A stretch of 64,000 nt of DNA from Jiella pelagia (GTDB lineage Bacteria; Pseudomonadota; Alphaproteobacteria; Rhizobiales; Rhizobiaceae). The stretch spans positions 3,638,001-3,702,000 of the forward strand of contig NZ_CP114029.1 in assembly GCF_026898155.1 (NCBI RefSeq), given 5' to 3'. Below, one piece after another: positions 9,538 through 18,945 of this stretch. Every line of letters begins with the position of its first letter. Within the stretch, counting starts at the first letter, position 1. The notes under the pieces were generated by a model. That model was not told the DNA's origin, made no database searches, and saw nothing but the letters and a program-made list of their open reading frames with translations. A program made the translations under genes and the position numbers.

Positions 9538-10389
9538 ATGATCTCTCTCGCAGACTATCTCACGGAATTTCCCGAAGAGAGCGACAGGCCGTTCCAGAGC
9601 CTGAAGACGGCCAAGCCGACGCCGCAGAAGAAGCCGAGCTTCGAGCACCTCACGCTCGTCGCCGACGGCCTGCCGGTCAAGAAGCGCCCGGTCCGGAAAG
9701 TGCCGGAACATCTCGAGGCGATTCCCGAGATGGGCGACGAGGCGAAGGCCCTGGAAAGCGTCGACTTCGACGCTGCCGACTTCGGCTTCGACGCCGGGCC
9801 CATGGTCGAACAGGACGCTCCGGCGCTTCCGGCACTTCCGCAAGTGAGCGAAGAGGACGTCGAGGCGGCCCGGGCCGAAGGTCACGAGGCCGGTCGCCAG
9901 GAGGCTCTCGCCGAGGCCGCGTCGCAGGTCGACGCGGCGGTCGCCGCAGCGTTGGAAGCCGAGCGTCTGCAGGCCTCAGAGGCGATGGCGCAGGCCGTCG
10001 AGACGGCCCGGCGTGACGCCTTGGCGGAAGAAGGCGGCCGGCTCGGCGAGCTTCTCGCCGACAAGCTCGACCGTATCGAGGCGGCGATGCGCACCTCCTT
10101 TGCCAGCGTCCTCAAGCCGATCGCCATCGACATCCGCAGCCGCCAGACGGTCGCAGAACTCGCCGCGGCGGTCGCCACCCTGTCGCTTGACGGGCGGGCC
10201 CTGTCGCTCGAGGCTGTCGGCCCGGCGCCGCTCCTCGATGCCTTTGCCGAAGCGCTTGGGCCCCGTCGCGGCTTCGTCGCCTTCGAGGCGGACGAAAGCC
10301 TCTCCGACATCCGCATTTCCTGTGATCAAACGACGCTCGAGACCCGGCTTGCCGACTGGAAGCGTGCGCTGGAAGAGGCCCTGCAGTGA
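9538..10389 (+). CDS. FliH-like flagellar export protein (tentative)
   Basis: A 283-residue soluble protein between fliF and motB. The N-terminal 100 residues are acidic and Pro-rich. Residues about 105-185 form a long Ala/Glu/Arg-rich helix (A-R-A-E-G-H-E-A-G-R-Q-E-A-L-A-E-A-A) of the kind found in FliH/YscL stators of the export ATPase. The C-terminal 100 residues look like the globular half. G-H-E-A-G-R resembles the FliH G-x-x-x-G repeat region. The position in rhizobial and Brucella clusters is held by a poorly described flagellar protein, so the FliH assignment is inference. Its TGA overlaps the GTG start of motB. Confidence 0.6.
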   Translation: MISLADYLTEFPEESDRPFQSLKTAKPTPQKKPSFEHLTLVADGLPVKKRPVRKVPEHLEAIPEMGDEAKALESVDFDAADFGFDAGPMVEQDAPALPALPQVSEEDVEAARAEGHEAGRQEALAEAASQVDAAVAAALEAERLQASEAMAQAVETARRDALAEEGGRLGELLADKLDRIEAAMRTSFASVLKPIAIDIRSRQTVAELAAAVATLSLDGRALSLEAVGPAPLLDAFAEALGPRRGFVAFEADESLSDIRISCDQTTLETRLADWKRALEEALQ

Positions 10390-11627
10390 GCGAGCAGTCC
10401 GAGGCGGGTCATCTGGATCACCAGCAGATCATCATCGTCCGCCGTAAAGCCGTCGGCGACGACGGGCACCATGGCGGTGCCTGGAAAATCGCGTTTGCCG
10501 ACTTCATGACGGCGATGATGGCGTTCTTCCTGGTGATGTGGCTGACCAACTCGTCGGACACTGCGACCCGCAAGCAGGTCGCCCAATACTTCAATCCGAT
10601 CAAGCTCAACGATCCTTCGCCCGCTACCCGCGGCATCAAGAAGAAGGACGACGGGGCCGATCGCACCGAGAACCAGAACGGCGAGAGCGCCGCGGAAACC
10701 AACGGTGATCCGCGCGGCAACCCGGTCGCCGGCAACGAGACGGGCGGCGAGGAAAAGTCGATCTTCCGCGACCCCTATTCCGTCCTCACCGAGATCGTCT
10801 CCGAGAGCAACAAGAACGGCGACGGCGAGATGAGCGGCAAGCCGGACGGATCCGGCCTTCCGGGCCTGAACGGCGGCGAGGCCTATCGCGATCCCTTCGA
10901 CCCGGACTCCTGGCAGCTTTCGCCCAACGTCATGGAAAGCGGCGGCCGGCTCGAAGACGTTCCGCCGATCGAATTCCGCACTGCCGTCCTGCCGCCCGAA
11001 GACCCGATGACCGATCCCGAAAAGGGGCCGAAGGGCGAGGGCGTCGACGAGGCGGGCAAGGCGACGGCCGAGGGCGACCAGAAGGACAAGACCGGCTTCA
11101 AGCAGGCCGGCGAGGACGCTGGCGCACCCACCGGCCGCGGCAAGGACGCCGCCGGCGAGGCAGAAGACGGGGCCGACAAGCTGAGAGCGACAATCGGCGC
11201 CGCGCTCGCCAGCCTGGGCGACGACCTGCCGGTCAATGTCGAGATCGTCGAGGGCGAAGGCGGTGTCACCATCTCGCTGGCCGACGACGTCACGACCGGC
11301 ATGTTTCCGGTCGGCTCGGCCAAGCCGAGCGCCGACGCCATCTTGATGATGCAAAAGATCGCGGAGGTGCTGTCCGATCAACCCGGCGAGATCACCATCC
11401 GTGGCCATACCGACGCCCGCCCCTATTCCAACGGCGAATACGACAATTGGCGGCTGTCCACGGCCAGAGCCCACATGGCCTATTACATGCTCGCCCGCGG
11501 CGGTCTCGACGAAACTCGAGTGAAGGCCATCGAGGGCTTCGCCGACCGCGATCCGAAGGATCCGAAAAATCCTGACGCCGCGATCAACCGGCGTATCGAA
11601 ATCTTCCTCACCGAGCCACGGGCGTGA
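10386..11627 (+). CDS. motB: Flagellar motor stator protein MotB
   Basis: MotB couples the ion-conducting stator to peptidoglycan. The 413-residue protein has an N-terminal basic segment and a plug/TM region (W-K-I-A-F-A-D-F-M-T-A-M-M-A-F-F-L-V-M-W-L), with the essential Asp in the A-D-F-M-T motif near residue 40. A long charged linker (about 80-280) rich in Gly, Asp, Glu and Lys is followed by an OmpA-like peptidoglycan-binding domain with I-R-G-H-T-D-A-R-P and N-R-R-I-E-I-F-L-T. The linker makes it longer than enterobacterial MotB and is typical of rhizobia. The start is a GTG overlapping the previous stop. The stop overlaps the motC ATG. Confidence 0.95.
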   Translation: MSEQSEAGHLDHQQIIIVRRKAVGDDGHHGGAWKIAFADFMTAMMAFFLVMWLTNSSDTATRKQVAQYFNPIKLNDPSPATRGIKKKDDGADRTENQNGESAAETNGDPRGNPVAGNETGGEEKSIFRDPYSVLTEIVSESNKNGDGEMSGKPDGSGLPGLNGGEAYRDPFDPDSWQLSPNVMESGGRLEDVPPIEFRTAVLPPEDPMTDPEKGPKGEGVDEAGKATAEGDQKDKTGFKQAGEDAGAPTGRGKDAAGEAEDGADKLRATIGAALASLGDDLPVNVEIVEGEGGVTISLADDVTTGMFPVGSAKPSADAILMMQKIAEVLSDQPGEITIRGHTDARPYSNGEYDNWRLSTARAHMAYYMLARGGLDETRVKAIEGFADRDPKDPKNPDAAINRRIEIFLTEPRA

Positions 11628-13108
11628 TGCGTCGACGTCTGCTTGCCTTCGCGCGTCTCGTGGCGCTGCTCGCCGTCGCGCATGCCGCGCCGGCTGCGGC
11701 CGAGGAGGCGCATGACGACGCGGCCGGCCACGCCTCGGCCGAGCGTGTGCGCGAAGCCGCCGAGGCGGCTCGCCGGGGCGGCGGCGCGGCCGAAGACGCG
11801 GCGGACGCCGGCGAAGCCAGCGGCCACGAGAAGACCGAGGAAGCCGGATCTCATGCCGGCGAGGGCGACCATGCCGATGCCGCCGCACACGACGGCGAGA
11901 CCAAGGACGGCGAGCCGGCTCACGCCGGGGATGCCGATCACGGCGAGGATGGCGAGGCCTCGCATGGCGAGGATGGCGAACATCCGGCAGCGGCCGAAGT
12001 GCCGGTTCCGACGCGAGGGCCGCAGCCATACCAGGTGATCCGTTCGCTACAGTTCCTGCAGGACCAGGCCTCCCGCGGCAACGTTTCAGCCAACCGGGTC
12101 CAGTCCCGCCTGTTGCAATGGTACGGACCGGCCTTCGAACGGGCGACGGCGGAAACCTGGAAAGACGGGCGCAACCAGCGCGCCGCGGCCTTGTTCGTCC
12201 TTTCCGGCGGCCCGCCTTCCGTGCTGCGCATGGTGCTGGCCAAGAACGATTTTCCCGCCGATGTCAGGCCGCTGCTCGACGGTGCGCTGGCCTATGTCGA
12301 GAACCGACAGAAGGACGCCGAGAGGCTCCTGTCAGCGCTCGACACTGATGCGATGGAGCCGGGGCTGGCCGCGCAGGTCAATCTCGCGCTGGCCCAGCTG
12401 TCGGCGAACTCGGCGCCTGACAAGGCGCTGGAGCGGCTGCGGCGGGTGATGCTCGACGGCTCGGGCACCCTGCTCGAGGAGGCGGCGTTGCGGCTCGCCA
12501 TGGTGCTGGCCGACGAACTCGGCGACCATGACCGTGCGGATGGCTATGCGCGGCTTTATTTCGATCGTTATGCGCGGTCCGTTTACGCCGGCAACTTTCG
12601 CGCGAGGTTCACGGCGCTTTATGTGTCGCGTCCTGTTGAAGAAGCCGACAAGACGGTAGCGCTGATTGCCGATGCCGTGGAGCGCATTCCGCTCGCCGAC
12701 CAGCTCAACATTTATCTGTCGATCGGGCGCCGGGCACTGATTGCGGGGAACATGAACCTTGCCGGAATGGTGGGCGCACGCGTGCTTACGGTCGAAAATC
12801 TCACGTTGCAGGCGCGGCAGCGGGCGCTTCTCTACGTCTCGGCTTCGACGCTGACGGAGCGCGATCCGGCCGAAACGACGGCGAGGCTGCGGGAGATCGA
12901 TCGTGAGATCCTGCATCCCGCCGACCGCAAGCTCTACGATGCCGCACTCGGCGTCCTGGGCGAGATCCGGAAGCCTTTGATGGCTGACGCGGGAATGGAT
13001 GTGAACAAAATTGATGCCGCTGTAGCACCAATCGATTCTGCTGTCGTCGACAGGGCGACGAAGCTTCTCGATGCCGTGCGCAGTGACCTAGAGGACATGG
13101 ATAAATGA
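11627..13108 (+). CDS. motC: Chemotaxis/motility protein MotC
   Basis: MotC is a periplasmic motility protein specific to alphaproteobacteria that binds MotB and is needed for motor rotation. The chain starts with an Arg-rich N-region and a signal peptide (about 1-25, cleavage near A-P-A-A-A-E). A highly acidic, His-rich, Gly/Glu/Ala low-complexity stretch follows (about 30-125, with repeated H-G-E-D-G-E and H-A-G-D-A-D). The conserved body begins P-Q-P-Y-Q-V-I-R-S-L-Q-F-L-Q-D and is alpha-helical throughout, like TPR-type repeats. The acidic His-rich insert is longer than usual. The ATG overlaps the motB TGA; a GTG three bases earlier is possible. Confidence 0.9.
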   Translation: MRRRLLAFARLVALLAVAHAAPAAAEEAHDDAAGHASAERVREAAEAARRGGGAAEDAADAGEASGHEKTEEAGSHAGEGDHADAAAHDGETKDGEPAHAGDADHGEDGEASHGEDGEHPAAAEVPVPTRGPQPYQVIRSLQFLQDQASRGNVSANRVQSRLLQWYGPAFERATAETWKDGRNQRAAALFVLSGGPPSVLRMVLAKNDFPADVRPLLDGALAYVENRQKDAERLLSALDTDAMEPGLAAQVNLALAQLSANSAPDKALERLRRVMLDGSGTLLEEAALRLAMVLADELGDHDRADGYARLYFDRYARSVYAGNFRARFTALYVSRPVEEADKTVALIADAVERIPLADQLNIYLSIGRRALIAGNMNLAGMVGARVLTVENLTLQARQRALLYVSASTLTERDPAETTARLREIDREILHPADRKLYDAALGVLGEIRKPLMADAGMDVNKIDAAVAPIDSAVVDRATKLLDAVRSDLEDMDK

Positions 13109-16100
13109 CCGTTGCACGGGGGCTGCCGGGAGACGTTTCGGCGACGGCGGTGACGGGGCGCAAGCCGGGTCGCGAGAACGCCGTTAAGGCGCAAGAGGCG
13201 GGCGGCTTTGCCGCAGCCATGCGCGGCCTCGGCGCCGCACCGGGCGACAAGAACGCCGCCGCCACAACCAACGCCAAGGCGGCCGACCGGGCTCCCATGC
13301 ATTCCGGACGCAAAGAGGGCTTTGCCGGCCAGCACGAGAATACCGCCGTCGACCGCGGCGTGGACGCAGGAGAGGCCAAGGGCGCGAGCCGCCTCTCCGG
13401 GGCCGAGGGCGAAGCCACGGACGTCGACGCCGAAGGCGTCGTCGCGACCGCTCGTCCCAAGAAGTCGGGTACCGCGGACGACAAGCAAGCTGCCATCGCG
13501 CGACCGGGTTCGTCGGAGGGTGCGGACAGCAGCGAGGCCAGCCTGGCTGAAGATTCCCAGCCTGAGACGGAATTCAAGACGACGAAGCGCGAGGACGAAG
13601 TTGCGGCGCCGCGGGGCAGAAGCGCATCCAGGACGGAGCAGACCGACGGGGCATCATCGCGGCCAACGTCCACGAAGGACGGCGCTCAAGAGGCCGAGGG
13701 CGGGCAGGATGCCGATGCCACGGCGACGAACGCTGCCGACGCAAAGACCCCGGCAGACCGGTCCAAGGACGATGCGGCGCATTCCGGCGATGCGACGGGA
13801 CGGCAGCTGCGGCGTGCGCAGCAGGCGCTGGTCACCCCCCAGAGGGACCCGGAACTTGTCCGCTTGCGGCTCTTGCAGTCCGGCCTCGGCGCCGAGAACG
13901 CTACCGTCGAACTGCAGCTCTCTGCCGAAGAAGTGGCCGACCGGCTCGGGATCACGTTGCCCGGCGAGGCAGAGACCGCGCCCAATCAGGAGGTCGCGCC
14001 GACGCGCTCGAGAAGCGGGCGCATCATCGTCACAGTCGGGCGGGGAGAGGGCTATGCCCTCGAACCCATCGCGAAAGCCGGCGGAGGCGCACGAGCAGCA
14101 TCCGAAGCTGATGCAGTGTCAGCCGCGCCGCTTTCGCCGGACTCAAAGCTTGCTGCTATCCTCGGCGGATTCGGACTCGAAAGCCGGATCGTCGCTGCCA
14201 ATGCCGCAGAGCCACAGAACCGCCCGAGCAGAACCAGTGAGGGCGCTGTATCCGCGGGCCCGCAACGCGGCGGCGATCGGTCGGCCGCGGCGCCAACGCC
14301 AGGGCTGAGGGACGCGGGAGAAATCCAGCCGCACGACGTAAGCGTGGCGACAGGGCCGGCTGCGAAAGCTGCGCCCGCCGCCGCTCAGTCGGCAGGGGCG
14401 TTGGCCGCCCAATCCGCCGCACCGGCTGCAACCAGCGCAGCCGCAGCGGGGGTCTCGCAGGATCATGCCCCGGCACCGGCCGCAGCCGGCCGGGCGAGCT
14501 TCATCGTTCCAGAGCCAACCCTTCGTGATGGCGGGCGAGCCGATGCCTTCCGCACCGGACAGCTCCCGTCTGCCGCCAACTCGGGCGATGCTGCCGGGAT
14601 GGCAGGGGCTTCCCGACCGCGGCAAGCCGACCGCACGGCGATCGAGGTGCCGCGCGTCGAGGCCGGGCGACTTACGGAACAGCCCGCCTCGTCGCGGCCG
14701 CTCGGCCGCGGCGCCCGGGTGGACCTCGTCTCGATGCGCACTGATTTCGAGCCGGCAACCCGCCGCGCGCAAAGTGCCGGCAACGTCGATGCGCCGGCTG
14801 GTCGCGCCGAAGCCATGGCCAGCGGCAATGCGGTCGGCGCGGCGCCGCTGCGCAACGTGCTTGCGGGCCTCGACGAGGTTCTGGCCGCAGGAGCGGCCAC
14901 AACGGCTCCGGCCGGGCGTGCCGCCGGCACGGCGACGACGCCTGCCGTGACGCCGGTTATCGCCTCGACGAAGGGTGCCGATCCCATGTCAGGCACGGTC
15001 ATGCCGACGATGGGCTCGCAGGCTAACGCCAATGAGCCCCTTTCGCGGGCCGCCGAGCCGATCGCCGAAAGCGGCCGCCGATTGGATCCTGCCGGAGCAC
15101 AGCCTGCCAACGCAGCGATGCCGACGCGGAGCGAGGCTCCGAGCCTTGGCTGGACCAAGGCAATCAACGCAACTACCGGCGAAACCGCGTCGGCTCGATC
15201 AGCCCCGATCGAAGCGAAAACGGTCGGCATGGATGGTGCCGCTCGTGCAGGGCGGCTCGGCGCCGAGCCAACTCGTGCCGAGCCAAATAACCCCGGCCTC
15301 GGTGGCGCCGGGCAACAGGATGGCGGGATGCCGGCTCGGCCGCTGAGCACGCGTGCCGAAGGCGCGGCTCCTGCCGCGACGGGCCGCTCGGCTCCGCAGC
15401 CGGCGGAAACCGGCATGCAGCGCGGTGGCGGCGATCTGCCGATGCGACAAGCAGCCGTCAATGGACAAGCCCCCGCTGCCGCGCCGAAGCGCTTGGCAGA
15501 GCCGGCCCTTGCCATGAGGGGCGAGGGCCCGGCAAGGGGCGCCTCACTTTCGGACGGTTCGGCATTGCAGCCGGGTGGCGCTGAGGTGTCCGGCGATCGG
15601 CCGGCGACGCCGCGCGGGGCAGCAGTGGCGCGGGATGAAAGACCGGGTCGGCCCGCTGCGGCCTTGCCCGGCGCGTCGACGATGCCGAAGCCGCCTGCGG
15701 CTGCGACCAGCGAGCGGACCGCTCCCCAGGTCGCCGCGACAAACAGTGTGCCGTCCTCCGGCGGGAAGGCTGCCGTCGCTTCCGCGCCGTCGGAGCTTCG
15801 CACCGGCAATATGCCAACTTCCGTTACAGAGCCGACCCAAGCCACCGGGACGACGGGATCGCCGCTTCCCCGAAGCGCCGAGCCCAGCGGTGAGAACCGG
15901 CTGGGCGCCGCCCCCGAACGTCCGGCGGTGACCGCGGCCGAGGGCAGTACGGCCGCCGCGACACATGAGGCGCGGCCGTCTTCGTGGCGGGATGATGCCG
16001 GGGCGAAGGGCGCTACCAGCACCGCCGCGGCGCCGGGCACGGCAGAAACCACGCCTGGTCGTTCATCCTCCGGGACGCAGGGCGAGCCAGCCTCGGACAC

Positions 16101-17874
16101 GGCGCGGCCGACCTCGGCGCCTTCGGCGATGCAGGCAGGCAGGTCGAACGAGCAGGCGAGCGCGCCCCCTCTGTTGCGTCACACCCTGTTGCGGAACGAA
16201 GCGTCGGTACGGGCGCCAGCGGCGAAAGCCGTCAGGAGGCATCGGTGACGATCAGCCGGGCTCCGGATCCGGCCGCGGCAAGCCAGGCGGCAAGGGGCGA
16301 GCGAGTCCCGTCGCCGGTTTCGTCGCCGGACATTCCACGAGCCTCTGGGCCAGCCTCGACGTCGGGCGACAGCGCGCCTTCGCAGCACGATGCGGGCACC
16401 GCGCTGCCGTCGCAGGATGACGCTGCACCCGCCTCCAAGTCCGGTGCATCGTCGCCCCAGGGTGGATCGACACCGGAACGGGAGCGACAAGGCACCCCCG
16501 ACCGGCGCAACGACACCCCGGTGAAAACCGCGACGGCAGCAATGGCGGAAAGTTCTTCCCGCAGCAGCTTCTCCGCGACCGGCGAGGCGGCATCGGCCGC
16601 CAAGCCTCAGGCCGTGAAGGCCGCCCCGGCCGACCTTCCGGCGCAGGCGCTTCCGGCAGCCGCGATGCGCGGAGATGCGGGGACAAGCGCGGCAGCGGCT
16701 CCGGAGCCGAGGGTGCCGGTGGGTCCTGCCATGGCTGCAGCGCCGAGCGCTCAGACACACGCCGCTACCGCCGCTCCGACGCGGCCAAACCATTCGGCTG
16801 ACGCCGAGCCGTTGCAAGGCGTGCGCACCCCCGAGGGCGAGCGGACCGCCGACTTGCGGCATCCGGCCGCTGCCACGACGTCTTCCACGGCGGCGGCCAG
16901 CGATCTGGCTCCGCACCAGGAGCAAGCGCCTCGCGCCACTGAACGGTCAGCAGCTCCGATGCCGTTCTCCGAGCCCAGGGCCTCGGCCGAGACGACGGCC
17001 ACCGCGCCGAACACTCGGCCGCAAGCCGGTGCGGCCTCGATGGCGGGGCCGGACCATCCGGCTCGGGGCGAGCCGTTGCACGGCAAGCAGGACGCTGGCA
17101 CAGACCCTTCGGCCGATCAGCAACGTCCGGCTGCGAGCGCAGCCGGAGACCGCGCTCAGCCCCAGGAACGAGCGCCTCGCGCGACGGAACGACTTGGTGC
17201 ATCGCACGACGATTTCGCCAGGTTGGCGTCGATGAAGCAGGCTGCGAGCCTCGTCACAACGGGTGGAAGACGGCGTGCTCGCCGCTTCGCGGCAGGGAAT
17301 GCTCACCTCGTCGACAGCCCAGGTCGCCGATGCCTTGGCCACGGCTCTGGGGCAGATGAAGCAGGACGCCAACGCGCCGGTCGGTTCGGACCGCACGCGT
17401 CTGAGGGCCGGCGGCGCCGCTCTGAAGACCATCCAGATACAGCTGGCGCCGGAGAACCTCGGCAAGGTGAACGTCACGCTCAAGCTGATCGGCGACAATC
17501 TCACCGTCCATATCGAGGCAACCGAGCCGGAAACGGCGCATCGGCTGAAGGACGATGGGGAGGGGCTGAAGTCGCTGCTGAAGTCGGCCGGCTTCGACGT
17601 CGACGAGGCTGTCATCACCCTTGGCTCCCGTGACGCGGCAGGCGCGCGCGCCCCGCATCAATCGGGTGCGCAGAGCGATACCTCGGCCTCCGGCCAGAGC
17701 CGCGACGGATCGGCCAACGGCCAGCTCGCCTCCGACGGCCAGAACGGCCAGGGTGGCCGGCGCGACGATGGCCGCTCGCGGCAGCCCCAGGCCGCCCCGG
17801 GCGCAAGGTCCTTGGAGGGAACGCCCGAAGCCGGCGGCCGCAACATGGCCCTCGACCCGTCGGTCTATCTCTGA
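13105..17874 (+). CDS. fliK: Very long flagellar hook-length control protein FliK (MotD) with two frame breaks
   Basis: The recognisable part is the C-terminal FliK (Flg_hook) domain, about residues 1425-1530 of the corrected chain: L-K-T-I-Q-I-Q-L-A-P-E-N-L-G-K-V-N-V-T-L-K-L, then L-K-S-L-L-K-S-A-G-F-D-V-D. In front lie about 1,400 residues of Ala/Gly/Pro/Thr/Ser/Arg-rich disordered sequence. FliK meters hook length and switches export specificity. One break is GAGCCTC at 17246-17252; dropping a base restores GAGCTC. The other, frame 1 to frame 3, is most simply a lost C in the C-run at 16165-16169, but low complexity makes its place uncertain. The corrected length of 1,589 residues is several times the usual 400-600. 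A duplicated segment lies near 16,780-17,190. The start overlaps the motC stop. Confidence 0.85.
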
Positions 17875-18108
17875 GGCCGGCGGCGCGGAGCACGTCATTT
17901 GAAAAATTTCAGCTTCAGCGGCGGGCGAATCGCCCGCCGCACTGCGTTAAGCCTTCGTTAACCAAAAACTTTTCTCTTTGAAATCAGTAGTTTGGCTCTC
18001 CACTGGCAAGGGATGGTTAACAAACCCCAAATTCTAGGGATTGGTGCAAGACTCGCGTCAGGTTACCGTTTCTTTACCAACAAAGCGGCGGCGACGAGGG
18101 GCTGAAAA
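17875..18108. promoter_or_regulatory. AT-richer intergenic region upstream of ftcR
   Basis: This is 234 bases without a gene. From about 17945 the DNA is clearly AT-richer (runs such as TTAACC and AAAACTTTTC, several copies of GTTAAC/GGTTAA) than the coding sequence around it, as expected for a promoter driving the regulator gene ftcR. No exact -35/-10 pair is claimed. Confidence 0.45.
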
Positions 18109-18780
18109 ATGATCGTAGTGGTGGACAACAGGGAACTGGTGACGAGCGGGTACGAGTCGCTTTTCGCACGTGAAGGCGTCTCGACGGCGACCTTTCACTC
18201 CAGTGAATTTCGGGACTGGGTCGAAACGGCACCGGACGCCGACATCTCGGCGGTCGAAGCCTTCCTGCTCGGCGACTTCGATGACCGGGCAGGCTGCCCG
18301 CGGGTGATCCGGTCGCGGTCGACCGCGCCGATGATCGCGCTTTCCGAGAGCCGCAACCTTGACGGGACGCTCGACCTCTTTGCTGCCGGTGTCGACGACG
18401 TCGTCGCCAAGCCGGTCCATGTCAAGGAGATCCTGGCTCGCGTCGGCGCCATCCGTCGCCGCGAGAACGCCGAAGCCACCCGCACCGTGGTCGGTGAGAT
18501 CTGCGTCTACCAGGACGGCCGCGACGCCGAGGTCGCCGGCAAGTCGATGGCCTTGCCGCGCCGTGAGCGCCGCATCCTCGAATATCTGGTGTCCAACCGC
18601 GGCCGCCGGGTTTCCAAGCAGCAGCTCTTCAACGCCATCTACGGCATCTTCGACGAGAACGTCGAAGAGAACGTCATCGAAAGCCACATCTCGAAGTTGC
18701 GCAAGAAGCTGAAGATGCGCCTTGGCTACGATCCGGTGTCCTCCAAGCGTTACCTCGGATACGGCATCGGCGTAGAATAA
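18109..18780 (+). CDS. ftcR: Flagellar transcriptional regulator FtcR
   Basis: FtcR is the response-regulator-like activator of flagellar genes described in Brucella and relatives. The 223-residue protein has an N-terminal receiver-like domain (about 1-110: M-I-V-V-V-D-N-R-E-L-V-T, then A-A-G-V-D-D-V-V-A-K-P-V). The usual acidic cluster and the phosphoacceptor Asp after strand 3 appear altered. It has an OmpR/PhoB-type winged helix (about 125-223) with L-P-R-R-E-R-R-I-L-E-Y-L-V-S-N and V-E-E-N-V-I-E-S-H-I-S-K-L-R-K-K. The position between fliK and flgE matches the Brucella order. The A/T-rich spacer before it suggests its own promoter, and a terminator follows. It probably controls the surrounding flagellar operons. 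Confidence 0.93.
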   Translation: MIVVVDNRELVTSGYESLFAREGVSTATFHSSEFRDWVETAPDADISAVEAFLLGDFDDRAGCPRVIRSRSTAPMIALSESRNLDGTLDLFAAGVDDVVAKPVHVKEILARVGAIRRRENAEATRTVVGEICVYQDGRDAEVAGKSMALPRRERRILEYLVSNRGRRVSKQQLFNAIYGIFDENVEENVIESHISKLRKKLKMRLGYDPVSSKRYLGYGIGVE

Positions 18781-18812
18781 AGACGAAAAAGTTTCAGAGA
18801 AGTTAATAAAAG

Positions 18813-18850
18813 ATGCCTTGCCGTTGTTTTTCGGCAAGGCATTTTTATTT
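18813..18850 (+). terminator. Intrinsic terminator after ftcR
   Basis: ATGCCTTGCCG (18813-18823) and its exact complement CGGCAAGGCAT (18832-18842) form an 11-bp stem with an 8-base T-rich loop. They are followed by TTTTATTT. This is a textbook Rho-independent terminator and separates ftcR from flgE. Confidence 0.93.
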
Positions 18851-18945
18851 GGATTGTTCCTCCGCGATAGCTTGCCCGTCACAGCTAGACACAAGCTTTC
18901 CAGCCTATCCGTGGTTCAGCGCGGCAGGCAACGGAGCCACAGACC

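Noticed and set aside
10326..12029. 567-residue minus-strand frame opposite motB and motC
   Set aside because: Arg/Gly/Ala-rich shadow frame without family features; both real genes lie on the other strand.
15133..15139. GAGGCTC in fliK as another frameshift site
   Set aside because: Here the present frame reads on as Ala/Ser/Thr-rich FliK sequence, while the shifted frame is Arg/Lys-rich, so this 7-mer is probably natural.
14463..16100. 545-residue minus-strand frame opposite fliK
   Set aside because: FliK low-complexity sequence leaves several frames open; no start, ribosome site or motif supports this one.
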